Origin: Ruminococcus_G sp964621905
GTDB lineage: Bacteria > Bacillota > Clostridia > Lachnospirales > Lachnospiraceae
Direction: 5' to 3'
Length of the DNA: 64,000 bases
Assembly: GCA_964621905.1 (NCBI GenBank)
Contig: CAZUNG010000001.1
Coordinates: forward strand, 1-64,000
The position numbers and the translations under genes are program-made. The notes beneath the pieces are model-generated. The model saw only the letters and a list, made by a program, of their open reading frames with translations, was not told the DNA's origin and made no database searches. The first letter of the stretch is position 1. Every line of letters starts with the position of its first letter. Positions 16,551 to 26,091 of this stretch are shown one piece after another.

Positions 16551-16586
16551 AGCGGGAGCTATCATATAGAACATAGATTTGATCAT

Positions 16587-16647
16587 AATCACCTTCATCA
16601 TTGTTAATTGACCGGAAACGTCTTTTGACAAGGGAAGGTGATTTTTG
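16587..16647 (+). terminator. Probable terminator after the lipoprotein gene
   Basis: AATCACCTT (16587-16595) pairs with AAGGTGATT (16635-16643), followed by a T-run. The loop is long (39 nt), so the call is moderate. Confidence 0.5.
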
Positions 16648-16710
16648 AATGTGCTTATGTATATTTATATTTAACATAGTCGTGGTATTTTTGTAACACA
16701 AAATACGGTC

Positions 16711-16739
16711 TTGACATAATATGGCTACAGGCATATACT
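16711..16739 (+). promoter_or_regulatory. Promoter of the marR-ABC exporter operon
   Basis: TTGACA (16711-16716), a 17-bp spacer and TATACT (16734-16739), 73 bp before the MarR gene. Confidence 0.8.
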
Positions 16740-16745
16740 TACTAA

Positions 16746-16776
16746 TGCTAACTAATAGCTATGTAAATAATTAGCA
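16746..16776. promoter_or_regulatory. Candidate MarR operator
   Basis: An imperfect palindrome with outer half-sites TGCTAAcTAaT (16746-16756) and AaTAaTTAGCA (16766-16776) lies just after the -10 box, over the expected start of transcription. The position and AT-rich dyad suit autorepression by the adjacent MarR protein; binding is inferred. Confidence 0.55.
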
Positions 16777-16811
16777 ATACAAACGTAGAAAGGCAGGGAG
16801 AGTATGCTGTA

Positions 16812-17273
16812 ATGAAAAATGAAGAATTGAGGGTGCGGATGTTTCAGGCTTCCCATGCATTTCGGAAAATTCGTGTGCAGAGGATGTTTCCGGATATTTC
16901 CAGGCAGGAGTTTATGGCCCTGGAGATTATTCAGATGGAAGAAGAGAAGAATGGATGTGGTGTCACGGTTTCCGGCCTGGCAAAAATTATGAGGTTTTCT
17001 GCTCCGACGGCTTCCAGACTGCTTCGATGCGTGGAGGGAAAAGGGCTGATTGCCAGAAGTGAAAAAGATGAAGACAGAAGAAACACTTATGTCTGTCTGA
17101 CAGATTACGGCAGAAAAAGGCACTGCGAAGTTCTGGAACTTCTCAAAGATTTTACAGATACCATCATAATGAGGATGGGAGAGGACCGTGTGGAAGCGAT
17201 TCTTGCATATATGGAGGATTTAACGGATATTATGGAAGATGAGATCAGTAAACGGGAAGGAGCTAAAAAATGA
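16812..17273 (+). CDS. MarR-family transcriptional regulator
   Basis: 153 residues with a winged helix-turn-helix. Helices around VSGLAKIMRFSAPTASRLLRCVEGKGLIARSEKDEDRRNTYVCLTDYGRK show the recognition helix and the wing with the DxRRxxxxLT motif typical of MarR proteins. It probably represses its own operon via the palindrome at 16746-16776 and is relieved by a compound exported by the two downstream ABC subunits. Its stop overlaps the ABC start by 4 nt (ATGA), so the three genes are translated as one operon. The SD (GGGAG) is modest. Confidence 0.92.
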   Translation: MKNEELRVRMFQASHAFRKIRVQRMFPDISRQEFMALEIIQMEEEKNGCGVTVSGLAKIMRFSAPTASRLLRCVEGKGLIARSEKDEDRRNTYVCLTDYGRKRHCEVLELLKDFTDTIIMRMGEDRVEAILAYMEDLTDIMEDEISKREGAKK

Positions 17274-19420
17274 AATATATGTTTAAGTATCTGGCAGAAC
17301 ATAAACGGATGATTCTGTGCATAATTGTTCTGCTTGTCATTCAGGCATATTGTGATCTTTCGCTCCCTGCATATACATCAGATATTGTTGATGTGGGGAT
17401 CCAGCAGAAAGGTATTGACGGGGCTGTACCGGATGAGATACGTACCGATACACTGGAGTCCCTGACACTTTTCATGACGGATGGAGAAGAGAAAGAAGTA
17501 CGAAATGCCTATAAGGCAAATGCGGACGGAAATATGGAGCTGACCGCTGAGGGGGAAAAAGAGAGAGAGTCTCTCGATCCGATTCTCGGGAAATCCATGC
17601 TCATGATGTCTGTGATGGAGGAGTCCGGGGAAATGGATGCCGCACAGCTGGGAAAGCTTGTCGAGAGCGGACAGATGACAAGGGAACAGATACAGCAGGC
17701 CGAAGCGCAGGCCATGGAGAAGTTCGGTGATTACAGCGAATCTCTGATCGCGCAGAAAGCCGTGTTGTTTATTCAGCGGGAATATGAGGCGATCGGGATC
17801 AATCAGGATGATTACCAGATGCATTACCTTCTGAGAAAAGGCGGTATCATGCTGGCCCTGGCGGTACTGGCGATGGCTGCTTCGGTGGCGGCAGCCATGT
17901 TGGCGTCTTATACGGCGGCAAAAGTTGGTATGACACTCAGAACCAGGGTGTTTAAAAAAGTGCTTCACTTTACACATGCTGAGATGGACCAGTTCTCGAC
18001 GGCATCTCTGATCACCAGAAGTACAAATGATATTCAGCAGATTCAGATGGTTTCGGTCATGCTGCTGAGAATGGTGATGTATGCACCGATCATCGGTATC
18101 GGAGGTATCATAAAAGTTGCAAACACAAAGACAGGACTTGGGTGGATCATCGCTGTGGCCGTAGTTGCCATTGTGGTTGTGGTGGGTATTCTCATGTCTG
18201 TTACGATGCCTAAGTTTAAGATTATGCAGACACTGGTCGACCGGCTGAATCTGGTATCCAGGGAGATTCTGACAGGGCTTCCGGTCATCCGGGCCTTCAG
18301 CAGGGAAAAATATGAGGAAAAAAGGTTTGCTGTGGCGAACCAGGATCTGAAGTCAACGCAGCTGTTTACAAACCGCATTATGACATTTATGATGCCGGCG
18401 ATGATGCTGATCATGAACTGCATTACTGTGCTGATCGTCTGGGTAGGCGGTAAAGGAATCGATGTGGGAAATCTGCAGGTTGGTGATATGATGGCATTTA
18501 TCACATACACGATGCAGATTGTCATGGCATTTCTGATGCTGACGATGATCTCGATTATGCTGCCCCGTGCCGGTGTGGCTGCCGCACGTATCAACGAGGT
18601 TGCCGACACCACGATCAGTATCACGGATAAAGAGAATACGAAGGATGATTCCAGAGATAACTGGGAGGGAAGTATTGCATTTGAGCGTGTTTCCTTTAAA
18701 TATCCGGGCGCAGATGAAAATGCGCTGGAAGACTTGAACTTTACGGCAGAACCGGGAAAGACGACGGCAATCATCGGAAGTACAGGATGCGGAAAGACAA
18801 CGCTTCTGAATCTGATTCCGCGGTTCTACGATGTGACGGAAGGGCGTATCACAATGGACGGTGTGGATATCAGAGACCTTTCCATGCATAAACTCAGAGA
18901 GCTTCTCGGCATGGTGCCGCAAAAAGGGGTATTGTTCTCCGGAACCATCGAATCCAATATAAAGTTTGCGGGCGATATGGTAAGTGATGAGATGATGATG
19001 GAAGCGGCACAGATTTCGCAGGCCACGGAATTTATTGACGACAAATCGAAGAAATATCAAAGCGGCATCTCGCAGGGCGGAAACAATGTATCCGGAGGGC
19101 AGAAGCAGAGGCTTTCGATTGCAAGAGCAATCGCAAAAAAACCGAAGGTTCTGCTGTTTGATGACAGTTTTTCCGCGCTGGATTATAAGACAGATTCGGT
19201 ACTTCGAAAAGCATTAAACGAAAAGGTGAAGGACGCCACGGTTATCATAGTGGCACAGCGAATCAGTACGATCCTTCATGCGGATCAGATTCTTGTCCTG
19301 GATGAGGGAAGGATCGTTGGAAAAGGAACACATCAGGAATTGATGGAGCAGTGCGAATCCTATCAGGAGATTGCAAAATCGCAGCTTTCAGAGGCTGAAT
19401 TGAAAGGGGGCTGTGCATAA
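17270..19420 (+). CDS. ABC exporter subunit with degenerate ATP site (heterodimer, first half)
   Basis: 716 residues: an exporter membrane domain (about 1-440) and a nucleotide-binding domain (about 460-716). A polar insert of about 140 residues separates the first and second membrane segments (residues 40-185), predicted extracellular. Walker A is GSTGCGKTT (about 502), the signature is VSGGQKQ (about 606), and Walker B ends FDDS, so the catalytic Glu is Asp. This marks the non-hydrolysing site of TM287/288-like heterodimers. The partner is the next gene, overlapping by 1 nt. Drug or peptide export is likely; the substrate is unknown. Confidence 0.92.
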   Translation: MKYMFKYLAEHKRMILCIIVLLVIQAYCDLSLPAYTSDIVDVGIQQKGIDGAVPDEIRTDTLESLTLFMTDGEEKEVRNAYKANADGNMELTAEGEKERESLDPILGKSMLMMSVMEESGEMDAAQLGKLVESGQMTREQIQQAEAQAMEKFGDYSESLIAQKAVLFIQREYEAIGINQDDYQMHYLLRKGGIMLALAVLAMAASVAAAMLASYTAAKVGMTLRTRVFKKVLHFTHAEMDQFSTASLITRSTNDIQQIQMVSVMLLRMVMYAPIIGIGGIIKVANTKTGLGWIIAVAVVAIVVVVGILMSVTMPKFKIMQTLVDRLNLVSREILTGLPVIRAFSREKYEEKRFAVANQDLKSTQLFTNRIMTFMMPAMMLIMNCITVLIVWVGGKGIDVGNLQVGDMMAFITYTMQIVMAFLMLTMISIMLPRAGVAAARINEVADTTISITDKENTKDDSRDNWEGSIAFERVSFKYPGADENALEDLNFTAEPGKTTAIIGSTGCGKTTLLNLIPRFYDVTEGRITMDGVDIRDLSMHKLRELLGMVPQKGVLFSGTIESNIKFAGDMVSDEMMMEAAQISQATEFIDDKSKKYQSGISQGGNNVSGGQKQRLSIARAIAKKPKVLLFDDSFSALDYKTDSVLRKALNEKVKDATVIIVAQRISTILHADQILVLDEGRIVGKGTHQELMEQCESYQEIAKSQLSEAELKGGCA

Positions 19421-21270
19421 TGAGTGAGACACAGGACAGACCCAACAGACCAGGGGGCATGCATGGACCGGGGCGCGGAATGGTGCCGGGAGAGAAGGCC
19501 CAGGATTTTAAGGGAACAATCAAAAAACTGCTGGCTTATATGGGACGCTATAAGTATGCGTTGATCGGTGTGTTCATATTTGCAGTGGGCGGAACCGCGT
19601 TTAATATTGTAGGTCCGAAGATACTCGGAAAAGCAACAACAGAGATCTTTCATGGGCTTGTCGGGAAGATTTCGGGAACCGGCGGCATAAACTTTGAAAA
19701 GATTGGCAGGATACTGCTGATACTGGTCGCGCTGTACTTGATCAGTGCACTTCTGACATTTATTCAGGGATTTATCATGACCGGTATATCACAGAAACTC
19801 TGTTACCGGTTCAGGGAAGAAATTTCAAAGAAGATCAACAGAATGCCGATGAAATATTTTGAGTCGAGGACGGTCGGAGAGGTGCTCTCCAGGATCACAA
19901 ACGATGTGGATACCCTGGGACAGAGCCTGAACCAGAGCGTGACACAGCTGATCACCTCTGTCACAATGATCATCGGAATACTGATCATGATGCTTTCTAT
20001 CAGTCCGCTGATGACGGTGATCGCGCTCGTGATTCTTCCCGTATCGCTGGGACTGATCGCGCTCGTTGTCAAATTTTCACAGAAATACTTTGTGGCACAG
20101 CAGAAATACCTGGGCAAGATCAATGGACAGGTGGAAGAGGTTTACAGCGGCCATACCATCGTTCAGGCGTTTAATAAAGAAGATGAGATGGAGCGGGAAT
20201 TTGACGAGACAAATGATGTGTTATTTCAGTCTGCATGGAAATCACAGTTTTTGTCAGGTATGATGCAGCCGGTTATGAACTTTGTGGGAAATCTCGGATA
20301 CGTTGCGGTTGCCGTAGTGGGAGCCTTCCTCACCGTTAAAAATGTGATTGAGGTTGGTGATATCCAGTCATTTATTCAGTATGTGAGAAGCTTCACACAG
20401 CCGATCACACAGGTTGCTCAAGTTTCCAATATGCTGCAGTCAACGGCGGCTGCGGCAGAGCGGGTGTTTGAATTCCTGGGTGAGGAGGAAGAAGATCAGA
20501 CTGTGGAACATCCGGTCCGCCTTGCGCATGTGGAGGGTGAGGTGGAGTTTGACCATGTACAGTTTGGATATCAGCCGGATAAAGTGATTATCCATGATTT
20601 CAGCTGTCACGTAACGCCTGGCCAGACGGTTGCCATCGTAGGACCGACGGGTGCAGGAAAGACGACGATGGTAAAACTCCTGATGCGCTTTTACGATGTC
20701 AATAAAGGAAGTATTCGTGTGGATGGCCATGATCTGAGAAGCTTTAACCGGAGTGAACTAAGAGAGAGTTTTGGTATGGTGCTGCAGGATACTTGGCTGT
20801 TCAAAGGTACGATCATGGAAAATATCCGTTATGGGCGGCTGGATGCAACGGACGAAGAAGTTATGGAGGCAGCCAAAGCGGCACATGCACATCATTTCAT
20901 TCAGACTCTGCCTGGCGGCTATCAGATGGAACTCAATGAGGATGCCAGCAATGTATCGCAGGGACAGAAACAGCTGCTGACGATTGCAAGGGCGATTCTG
21001 GCAGACAATCCGGTGATGATTCTCGACGAGGCGACAAGTTCGGTTGATACCAGAACAGAAGCCAGGATTCAAAAAGCGATGAATAATCTGATGAAGGGGC
21101 GCACTAGTTTTGTAATCGCACACCGGCTTTCAACGATCAAAGATGCGGATGTTATTCTTGTTATGAAAGACGGGGATATCATAGAACAGGGCGACCATGA
21201 AACACTTCTGGCACAGAATGGATTCTACGCTCAGCTGTACAATTCTCAGTTTGAGGCTGTTACGGCATAA
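19420..21270 (+). CDS. ABC exporter subunit with consensus Walker B (heterodimer, second half)
   Basis: 616 residues: a polar Gly/Pro-rich N-terminus (residues 1-25, RPNRPGGMHGPGRGM), six membrane segments, then a nucleotide-binding domain. Walker A is GPTGAGKTT (about 407), the signature is VSQGQKQ (about 510), and Walker B is MILDEATSSVD with the catalytic Glu (about 530). Together with the preceding subunit it forms one hydrolytic site (this Walker A/B with the partner's VSGGQ) and one degenerate site. Start ATG overlaps the previous TAA by 1 nt. A terminator follows. Confidence 0.93.
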   Translation: MSETQDRPNRPGGMHGPGRGMVPGEKAQDFKGTIKKLLAYMGRYKYALIGVFIFAVGGTAFNIVGPKILGKATTEIFHGLVGKISGTGGINFEKIGRILLILVALYLISALLTFIQGFIMTGISQKLCYRFREEISKKINRMPMKYFESRTVGEVLSRITNDVDTLGQSLNQSVTQLITSVTMIIGILIMMLSISPLMTVIALVILPVSLGLIALVVKFSQKYFVAQQKYLGKINGQVEEVYSGHTIVQAFNKEDEMEREFDETNDVLFQSAWKSQFLSGMMQPVMNFVGNLGYVAVAVVGAFLTVKNVIEVGDIQSFIQYVRSFTQPITQVAQVSNMLQSTAAAAERVFEFLGEEEEDQTVEHPVRLAHVEGEVEFDHVQFGYQPDKVIIHDFSCHVTPGQTVAIVGPTGAGKTTMVKLLMRFYDVNKGSIRVDGHDLRSFNRSELRESFGMVLQDTWLFKGTIMENIRYGRLDATDEEVMEAAKAAHAHHFIQTLPGGYQMELNEDASNVSQGQKQLLTIARAILADNPVMILDEATSSVDTRTEARIQKAMNNLMKGRTSFVIAHRLSTIKDADVILVMKDGDIIEQGDHETLLAQNGFYAQLYNSQFEAVTA

Positions 21271-21283
21271 TATCAACAGAAAT

Positions 21284-21315
21284 CGGGGAGCTGCTTTATG
21301 GCAGCTTCCTTTTTG
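21284..21315 (+). terminator. Terminator of the marR-ABC operon
   Basis: GGGAGCTGC and GCAGCTTCC form a stem with a short loop, followed by TTTTTG. Confidence 0.75.
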
Positions 21316-21336
21316 TGCTGGTTGTTTTCTTTTTAT

Positions 21337-21365
21337 TTGCTTTCTTAACATGGCAGGTCTATAAT
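21337..21365 (+). promoter_or_regulatory. Promoter for the ABC-2 type exporter
   Basis: TTGCTT (21337-21342), a 17-bp spacer and TATAAT (21360-21365), 67 bp before the ATG at 21432. Confidence 0.6.
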
Positions 21366-21431
21366 GAAAGATAACAAGATCGCAGAAAAAGTCAGATTCA
21401 CTGCGGAGCAAAAAACAAAAAGGGGAAACAT

Positions 21432-22157
21432 ATGCTTAAAATCGAAGGCCTCACGAAAACATACGGCAGCAAAAAAGCGGTAGATCATTTGTCTCTTCAC
21501 ATTCATCCGGGTGAGATTTACGGATTTATCGGACATAACGGTGCCGGTAAAACAACGACCATCAAATGCTGCTGTGGGATTTTGAATTTTGAGGAGGGAG
21601 AAATCCTGATTGACGGGAAATCAATCCGGTCGCAGCCGCTGGAATGTAAGAAAGAGCTGGCCTATATACCGGATAATCCGGATCTCTATGAATTTATGAG
21701 CGGGATTAAATATCTGAATTTTATTGCTGATATCTATGGCGTGTCGGGTAAGGACCGAGAGGAACGGATTCACCGGTATGCCCGCCAGTTTGAACTGATG
21801 GATGACCTGGCGTCCCCTGTCAACACGTATTCTCACGGAATGAAACAGAAACTAGCCATTATTTCCGCGCTGATTCATGAGCCAAAGCTGCTGATCATGG
21901 ATGAGCCTTTTGTCGGTCTGGATCCGAAAGCGGCGTTTGAAGTCAAAGAACTGATGCGGACACTGTGTGATAACGGAGGTGCGATTTTCTTTTCCACACA
22001 TGTTCTTGAGGTGGCGGAAAAACTTTGTGACCGGATCGCAATCATAAAAAACGGAACGTTGATAAAGAGCGGAAAGACAGATGAAGTGATCGGAGACGAG
22101 TCGCTGGAAGATGTCTTTCTGGAATTGGAGGGAGAACATGTTCAAAGCGCTGATTAA
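21432..22157 (+). CDS. ABC transporter ATP-binding protein (EcsA/ABC-2 type)
   Basis: 241 residues. Walker A GHNGAGKTTT (about 37-46), Q-loop region YIPDNPDLYEF, signature YSHGMKQKL, Walker B LLIMDEPFVGLD and switch His FSTHVLEVAEK are all present, so it should hydrolyse ATP. The pairing with a large polytopic permease overlapping by 20 nt is typical of EcsAB-like or ABC-2 exporters. AGGGG precedes the ATG. The cargo is not evident; no regulator is next to it. Confidence 0.92.
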   Translation: MLKIEGLTKTYGSKKAVDHLSLHIHPGEIYGFIGHNGAGKTTTIKCCCGILNFEEGEILIDGKSIRSQPLECKKELAYIPDNPDLYEFMSGIKYLNFIADIYGVSGKDREERIHRYARQFELMDDLASPVNTYSHGMKQKLAIISALIHEPKLLIMDEPFVGLDPKAAFEVKELMRTLCDNGGAIFFSTHVLEVAEKLCDRIAIIKNGTLIKSGKTDEVIGDESLEDVFLELEGEHVQSAD

Positions 22158-23727
22158 AATGAATCTCCGGCAGATGTTTTCCACGATGTTTCAGAGATCC
22201 CGAAATAAAAAAAGCAGTACACTGATGACTGCCGGTATCGTACTGCTGGCCTTATACGTAGTAGGATGTCTGTTTCTGCTGTTTGGCATGCTGTTCGGTG
22301 CTCTGTGTATGCCGCTTAACACGGCCGGTCTTGACTGGCTGTATTTTGCGGTTATGGGAATTGTCGGTATACTGCTGAGTTTTATTGGGAGTGTTATGGT
22401 GACAAAAGCACAGCTTTATGATGCAAAGGATAACGAACTGCTTCTTTCCATGCCGATTGCGCCAAGAAATATTCTGGCAGGGAGGCTTTTGGCCCTGCTG
22501 CTCCTGAACTATGTCTATCAAAGCTTTGTCATGATTCCGGCGGGCTTTATTTATGGGCGGATAGTTGGTTTTTCAGTCGCACAGGAGCTCAGTCTGATCG
22601 TTGTGTTTCTGCTGCTCCCGTTTATCAGTCTGACATTATCCTGTATTTTGGGATGGGTGCTTGCGGTTGTGAGCAGCCGGATACCGATGCGCCATATTGT
22701 GAGCCTGATTGTATTTGTGGCTTTTATGGGCGCGTACTTTTACGTTTACAGTCAGATTACCGTCTATATGCAGTGGCTGTTAAATCACGGAGCGGACCTG
22801 GCAGAAGCGGTCAGGAAGAGTTTGTTTCCCGTCTATCAGCTGGGAATGGCTGTCGGGGAGGGAAATCTGCTCAGCCTTTTGCTGTTTGTACTGTGTACCG
22901 TCATCCCGGCCGCGCTGGTGGCTGTCGTTCTGACAAAAAGTTTTATCCGTATTGCTACGGCGAAGCACAGTCAGGTGAAAGTAAAGTATAAAGAAGGAAC
23001 ACTGAAAGCCGGAGGCATCAAAAAGGCACTCTTTAAGAAAGAACTGTCCAGATTTGGAACGAGTTCGATGTATATGATGAATGCGGCAATCGGGTCGATT
23101 TTCACACTGCTGCTGACGGCGGCAGCGATGATTAAATGGAAAGATCTTATGCCGTATCTTCAGAAAGTTCCTGCGCAATACTATGGTGTGGGAGGTGCTA
23201 TGATACTGGCGGGTCTTGTCTCGATGAACTTCGTGTCGGCACCCAGCATATCGCTGGAAGGGAAGAATCTATGGATTGTCAAGACGCTTCCGGTACCAGC
23301 GATTGAGATTTTGTTGGCAAAAGTAAAGCTGCACGTGGTGATTGGAGAAGTTCCTGCGATTGTGGCGGGTATCATACTGAATGTCCTGCTGCCGATGGAT
23401 ATCCTGTCGCGGCTGATGATTTTTGTGCTGCCGTTTTGTTTTAATGTGGCGGTTGGATTTTTGGGAATTATTTTGAATCTGAGATTTCCAAAGCTGGACT
23501 GGGTGAACGAAACGGCGGCTGTCAAACAGGGGATGAGTCCCTTTTTATCAATGATACTCGCCATGGCGTTTATAGCAGCACCTGCTGCCGGCTACATCGC
23601 ATTGTTTGCATTTGGAATGTCATGTGGTTTCTTTATGATCGTCCACTGTATCATATTGGCAGCGGCTTCCGCAGGTATGTATTTCTATTTGAAAGAAAAC
23701 GGAAGCCGCAGATTTATGGAATTATAG
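22138..23727 (+). CDS. ABC-2 type permease, large polytopic
   Basis: 529 residues with roughly twelve membrane segments and an N-terminal amphipathic lead (MFKALIKMNLRQMF). The ATG at 22138 is chosen because GGAGGG lies 6 nt upstream; an earlier in-frame start at 22111 has no SD. It overlaps the ATPase gene by 20 nt, which suggests coupled synthesis. The length is that of permeases carrying a duplicated membrane core. It forms the channel of the exporter with the preceding ATPase; substrate unknown. Confidence 0.85.
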   Translation: MFKALIKMNLRQMFSTMFQRSRNKKSSTLMTAGIVLLALYVVGCLFLLFGMLFGALCMPLNTAGLDWLYFAVMGIVGILLSFIGSVMVTKAQLYDAKDNELLLSMPIAPRNILAGRLLALLLLNYVYQSFVMIPAGFIYGRIVGFSVAQELSLIVVFLLLPFISLTLSCILGWVLAVVSSRIPMRHIVSLIVFVAFMGAYFYVYSQITVYMQWLLNHGADLAEAVRKSLFPVYQLGMAVGEGNLLSLLLFVLCTVIPAALVAVVLTKSFIRIATAKHSQVKVKYKEGTLKAGGIKKALFKKELSRFGTSSMYMMNAAIGSIFTLLLTAAAMIKWKDLMPYLQKVPAQYYGVGGAMILAGLVSMNFVSAPSISLEGKNLWIVKTLPVPAIEILLAKVKLHVVIGEVPAIVAGIILNVLLPMDILSRLMIFVLPFCFNVAVGFLGIILNLRFPKLDWVNETAAVKQGMSPFLSMILAMAFIAAPAAGYIALFAFGMSCGFFMIVHCIILAAASAGMYFYLKENGSRRFMEL

Positions 23728-23734
23728 AAATGTT

Positions 23735-24187
23735 TTATTCGCCCATGACCTGAAAGACGATCTCGCGGTGGCGGTCTCTCGTGTCACATTCGACGAGGGT
23801 CAGATTCTGCCAGGGGCCGATGGTGATCAGGCCGTCCACAAATGGAATCGTAATAAAAGGCGAAAGAAGCGCAGATTTGATATGGCTGGAACCATTGTCA
23901 TCGTGCCAGGTATCGTGGTGCTTATAATGAATCACACGGCCGTCGTCATCGCGATAAGGTGAAAAGACATCCATGGCTTCCTTTAAATCTTTCGTCACCA
24001 TTCCGGGTTCGAATTCGAGAGTTGTCAGACCTGCGACGCCGCCGGTTGTGAAACCGGTGATGATTCCGGCGCTGATATGATGTTTTTCACAGGCCTCTGT
24101 GACCGCGTTCTGGAAATCTTTGGTGACATCGATCATACCCATATGGGCTTTTGTGTGATAATCTTTTGTTTTCGTATAAACTGCCAT
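23735..24187 (-). CDS. yjbQ: YjbQ/UPF0047 family protein
   Basis: 150 residues. The histidine-rich IHYKHHDTWHDDNGSSHIKSALLS segment (about 85-108) and the C-terminal IGPWQNLTLVECDTRDRHREIVFQVMG are defining for UPF0047. E. coli YjbQ has weak thiamine-phosphate synthase activity; the true role is unknown. The fold is a small beta-rich trimer, and the conserved His and Asp likely bind a metal. TAAGGAGGT with 6-nt spacing precedes the ATG. It is convergent with the ABC permease and divergent from the aminopeptidase. Confidence 0.92.
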   Translation of the reverse strand: MAVYTKTKDYHTKAHMGMIDVTKDFQNAVTEACEKHHISAGIITGFTTGGVAGLTTLEFEPGMVTKDLKEAMDVFSPYRDDDGRVIHYKHHDTWHDDNGSSHIKSALLSPFITIPFVDGLITIGPWQNLTLVECDTRDRHREIVFQVMGE

Positions 24188-24278
24188 GCGTGGTTACCTC
24201 CTTAATGAATCCTGATTTATGATCATCGATAGTATAGCATAAAACAGGTAAAATAAAAAGAAAGTGAAACGAAAAGAC

Positions 24279-26063
24279 ATGATAAAAGAACGTATAACAC
24301 AGCTCAGAAACGAGATGAAAAAGCAGGAAATTGATTATTATATCGTTCCCTCGGATGATTTTCATGGTTCTGAGTATGTCGGTGAATATTTCAAATGCCG
24401 TCAGTTTATCACAGGGTTTACCGGATCAGCAGGGACGGCAGTCATATGGAGGGACGGCGCCGGTCTGTGGACAGACGGCCGTTATTTTCTGCAGGCAGAA
24501 GAGCAGCTCTTGGGAAGCGGGATCAAACTTTTTAAAATGGGGGAGCCCGGCGTTCCTTCTGTCTGTGAATTTTTAGAACAGAAGATTGGGGCGGGGGAGT
24601 GTGCCGGAGTTGACGGACGGACAGTCAGCGCATCCTGGATCAAAGAGTTGTCGAAGCAGATTGAGACAAAAGGAGCGTCCGTCAGGCTGGATGTGGATTT
24701 TATCGGCGGGATATGGGAAGACAGGCCACTGCGGTCCTGTGAACGGATTTGGATGCCTGATGAGTTTCCGGGCGAGAGCAGTGAGGATAAGATTGAACTT
24801 ATCCGCGGCGATATGAAGAGAGAAGGCAGTGAGCTTCTGATCTTGTCATCGCTTGATGAGATTGCGTGGCTTTTTAATATCAGGGGAAATGACACGGCCT
24901 GCTGTCCGGTAGCCCTGGCGTATGCAGTTGTCGGCATGCAGGAGAGCACGGTCTATCTTCAGAGAGGGGCTCTGACGGACAAAACAAAATCTGTGCTGGA
25001 AAAACGTGGTGTCGTCGTCCGGGATTATGAGCAGATTTATGAGGAACTTTCTGAGATCGTACAGGATCAGCGGATATGGGCCGATGATCATCAGTTAAAC
25101 GCAGCACTGGCAGGAAGGCTGAAAGGTGCGGCCGCAGTACTGGAAAAAGAATCGCCCGTCCTGAGACGAAAAGCGGTAAAAAGCATGGGACAGCTGCAGA
25201 GAATCCGGGAAGCGCACATAAAAGACGGGATTGCAGTGACAAAATTTCTGTACTGGCTGAAAGAACAGGCCGGATATCAACAGCTGACAGAGATCAGTGC
25301 GGCGGAAAAGCTGGAAGAATTCCGGAGGGAACAAGATGGGTATCTGATGCCAAGCTTTGAACCAATTATGGCGTTCCGGGAACACGGTGCAGTTGTACAC
25401 TACTCGGCTGATCCGAATTCCAATCTGGAACTGGCTCCTGAAGGACTGCTCCTGATGGATACGGGAGGTCATTACCGGGAGGGGACGACAGATATTACAA
25501 GAACAGTATCGCTTGGTATGCCGGATACACAGCAGAGAATGCACTATACGATGGTACTCAAAGGTAATCTCCGGCTTGCCGCTGCAAAATTTCCGTACGG
25601 GTGCAGCGGTGAGAATCTGGACATTCTGGCCAGACAGCCGCTGTGGGATGCAGGACTTGATTATCAGCACGGGACGGGACACGGCGTCGGTGATCTGCTG
25701 AGTGTCCATGAGGGGCCGCAGGCAGTTCGGTGGCGTCATATCAAGGGAAAAGAGGTGGTTGTGCTCGAAGAGGGCATGGTGATATCAGATGAACCGGGAC
25801 TCTATCTGCAGGGAAAGTACGGAATCCGTCTGGAGAACCTGCTCGCCTGCGTGAAAAAAGAAAAAAGTGAGTATGGACAGTTCCTGGGGTTTGATGTGCT
25901 GACGATGGTGCCGTTTGACAGGGATGCGATAGAGCCGGAACTGCTGGAGGATACGGACAGAAAGCTGCTGAACGGGTATCACCGGAAAGTGTACGAGACA
26001 TTGGCACCGCATCTGACAGACCAGGAGGCACAATGGCTTGAGGAAACTACGAAAGAATTTTAA
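24279..26063 (+). CDS. Aminopeptidase P family metallopeptidase (M24B, XPNPEP type)
   Basis: About 594 residues in three parts: a creatinase-like N-terminal domain, a second creatinase-like domain (about 155-300) and a pita-bread catalytic domain (300-590). Metal ligands are visible in MDTGGHYREGTTDITRT (two Asp), HGTGHGVGDLL (His), and later DEPG and GIRLENL (two Glu). It removes N-terminal residues from X-Pro peptides. The ATG at 24279 matches the family's usual MIKERI start. A GTG at 24264 is also open, and neither has a strong SD. Confidence 0.92.
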   Translation: MIKERITQLRNEMKKQEIDYYIVPSDDFHGSEYVGEYFKCRQFITGFTGSAGTAVIWRDGAGLWTDGRYFLQAEEQLLGSGIKLFKMGEPGVPSVCEFLEQKIGAGECAGVDGRTVSASWIKELSKQIETKGASVRLDVDFIGGIWEDRPLRSCERIWMPDEFPGESSEDKIELIRGDMKREGSELLILSSLDEIAWLFNIRGNDTACCPVALAYAVVGMQESTVYLQRGALTDKTKSVLEKRGVVVRDYEQIYEELSEIVQDQRIWADDHQLNAALAGRLKGAAAVLEKESPVLRRKAVKSMGQLQRIREAHIKDGIAVTKFLYWLKEQAGYQQLTEISAAEKLEEFRREQDGYLMPSFEPIMAFREHGAVVHYSADPNSNLELAPEGLLLMDTGGHYREGTTDITRTVSLGMPDTQQRMHYTMVLKGNLRLAAAKFPYGCSGENLDILARQPLWDAGLDYQHGTGHGVGDLLSVHEGPQAVRWRHIKGKEVVVLEEGMVISDEPGLYLQGKYGIRLENLLACVKKEKSEYGQFLGFDVLTMVPFDRDAIEPELLEDTDRKLLNGYHRKVYETLAPHLTDQEAQWLEETTKEF

Positions 26064-26091
26064 ACTACAATTGATGAAGGAAGGTTAAGAG

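Noticed and set aside
16165..16569. Second plus-strand ORF in the lipoprotein repeat region (Gln/Ala/His-rich)
   Set aside because: A frame-shifted reading of the same low-complexity DNA without SD; the lipobox frame is the convincing one.
17378..17977. 199-codon minus-strand ORF opposite the ABC subunit
   Set aside because: It lies on the extracellular-insert region of a well supported gene and has no start signal or family motif.
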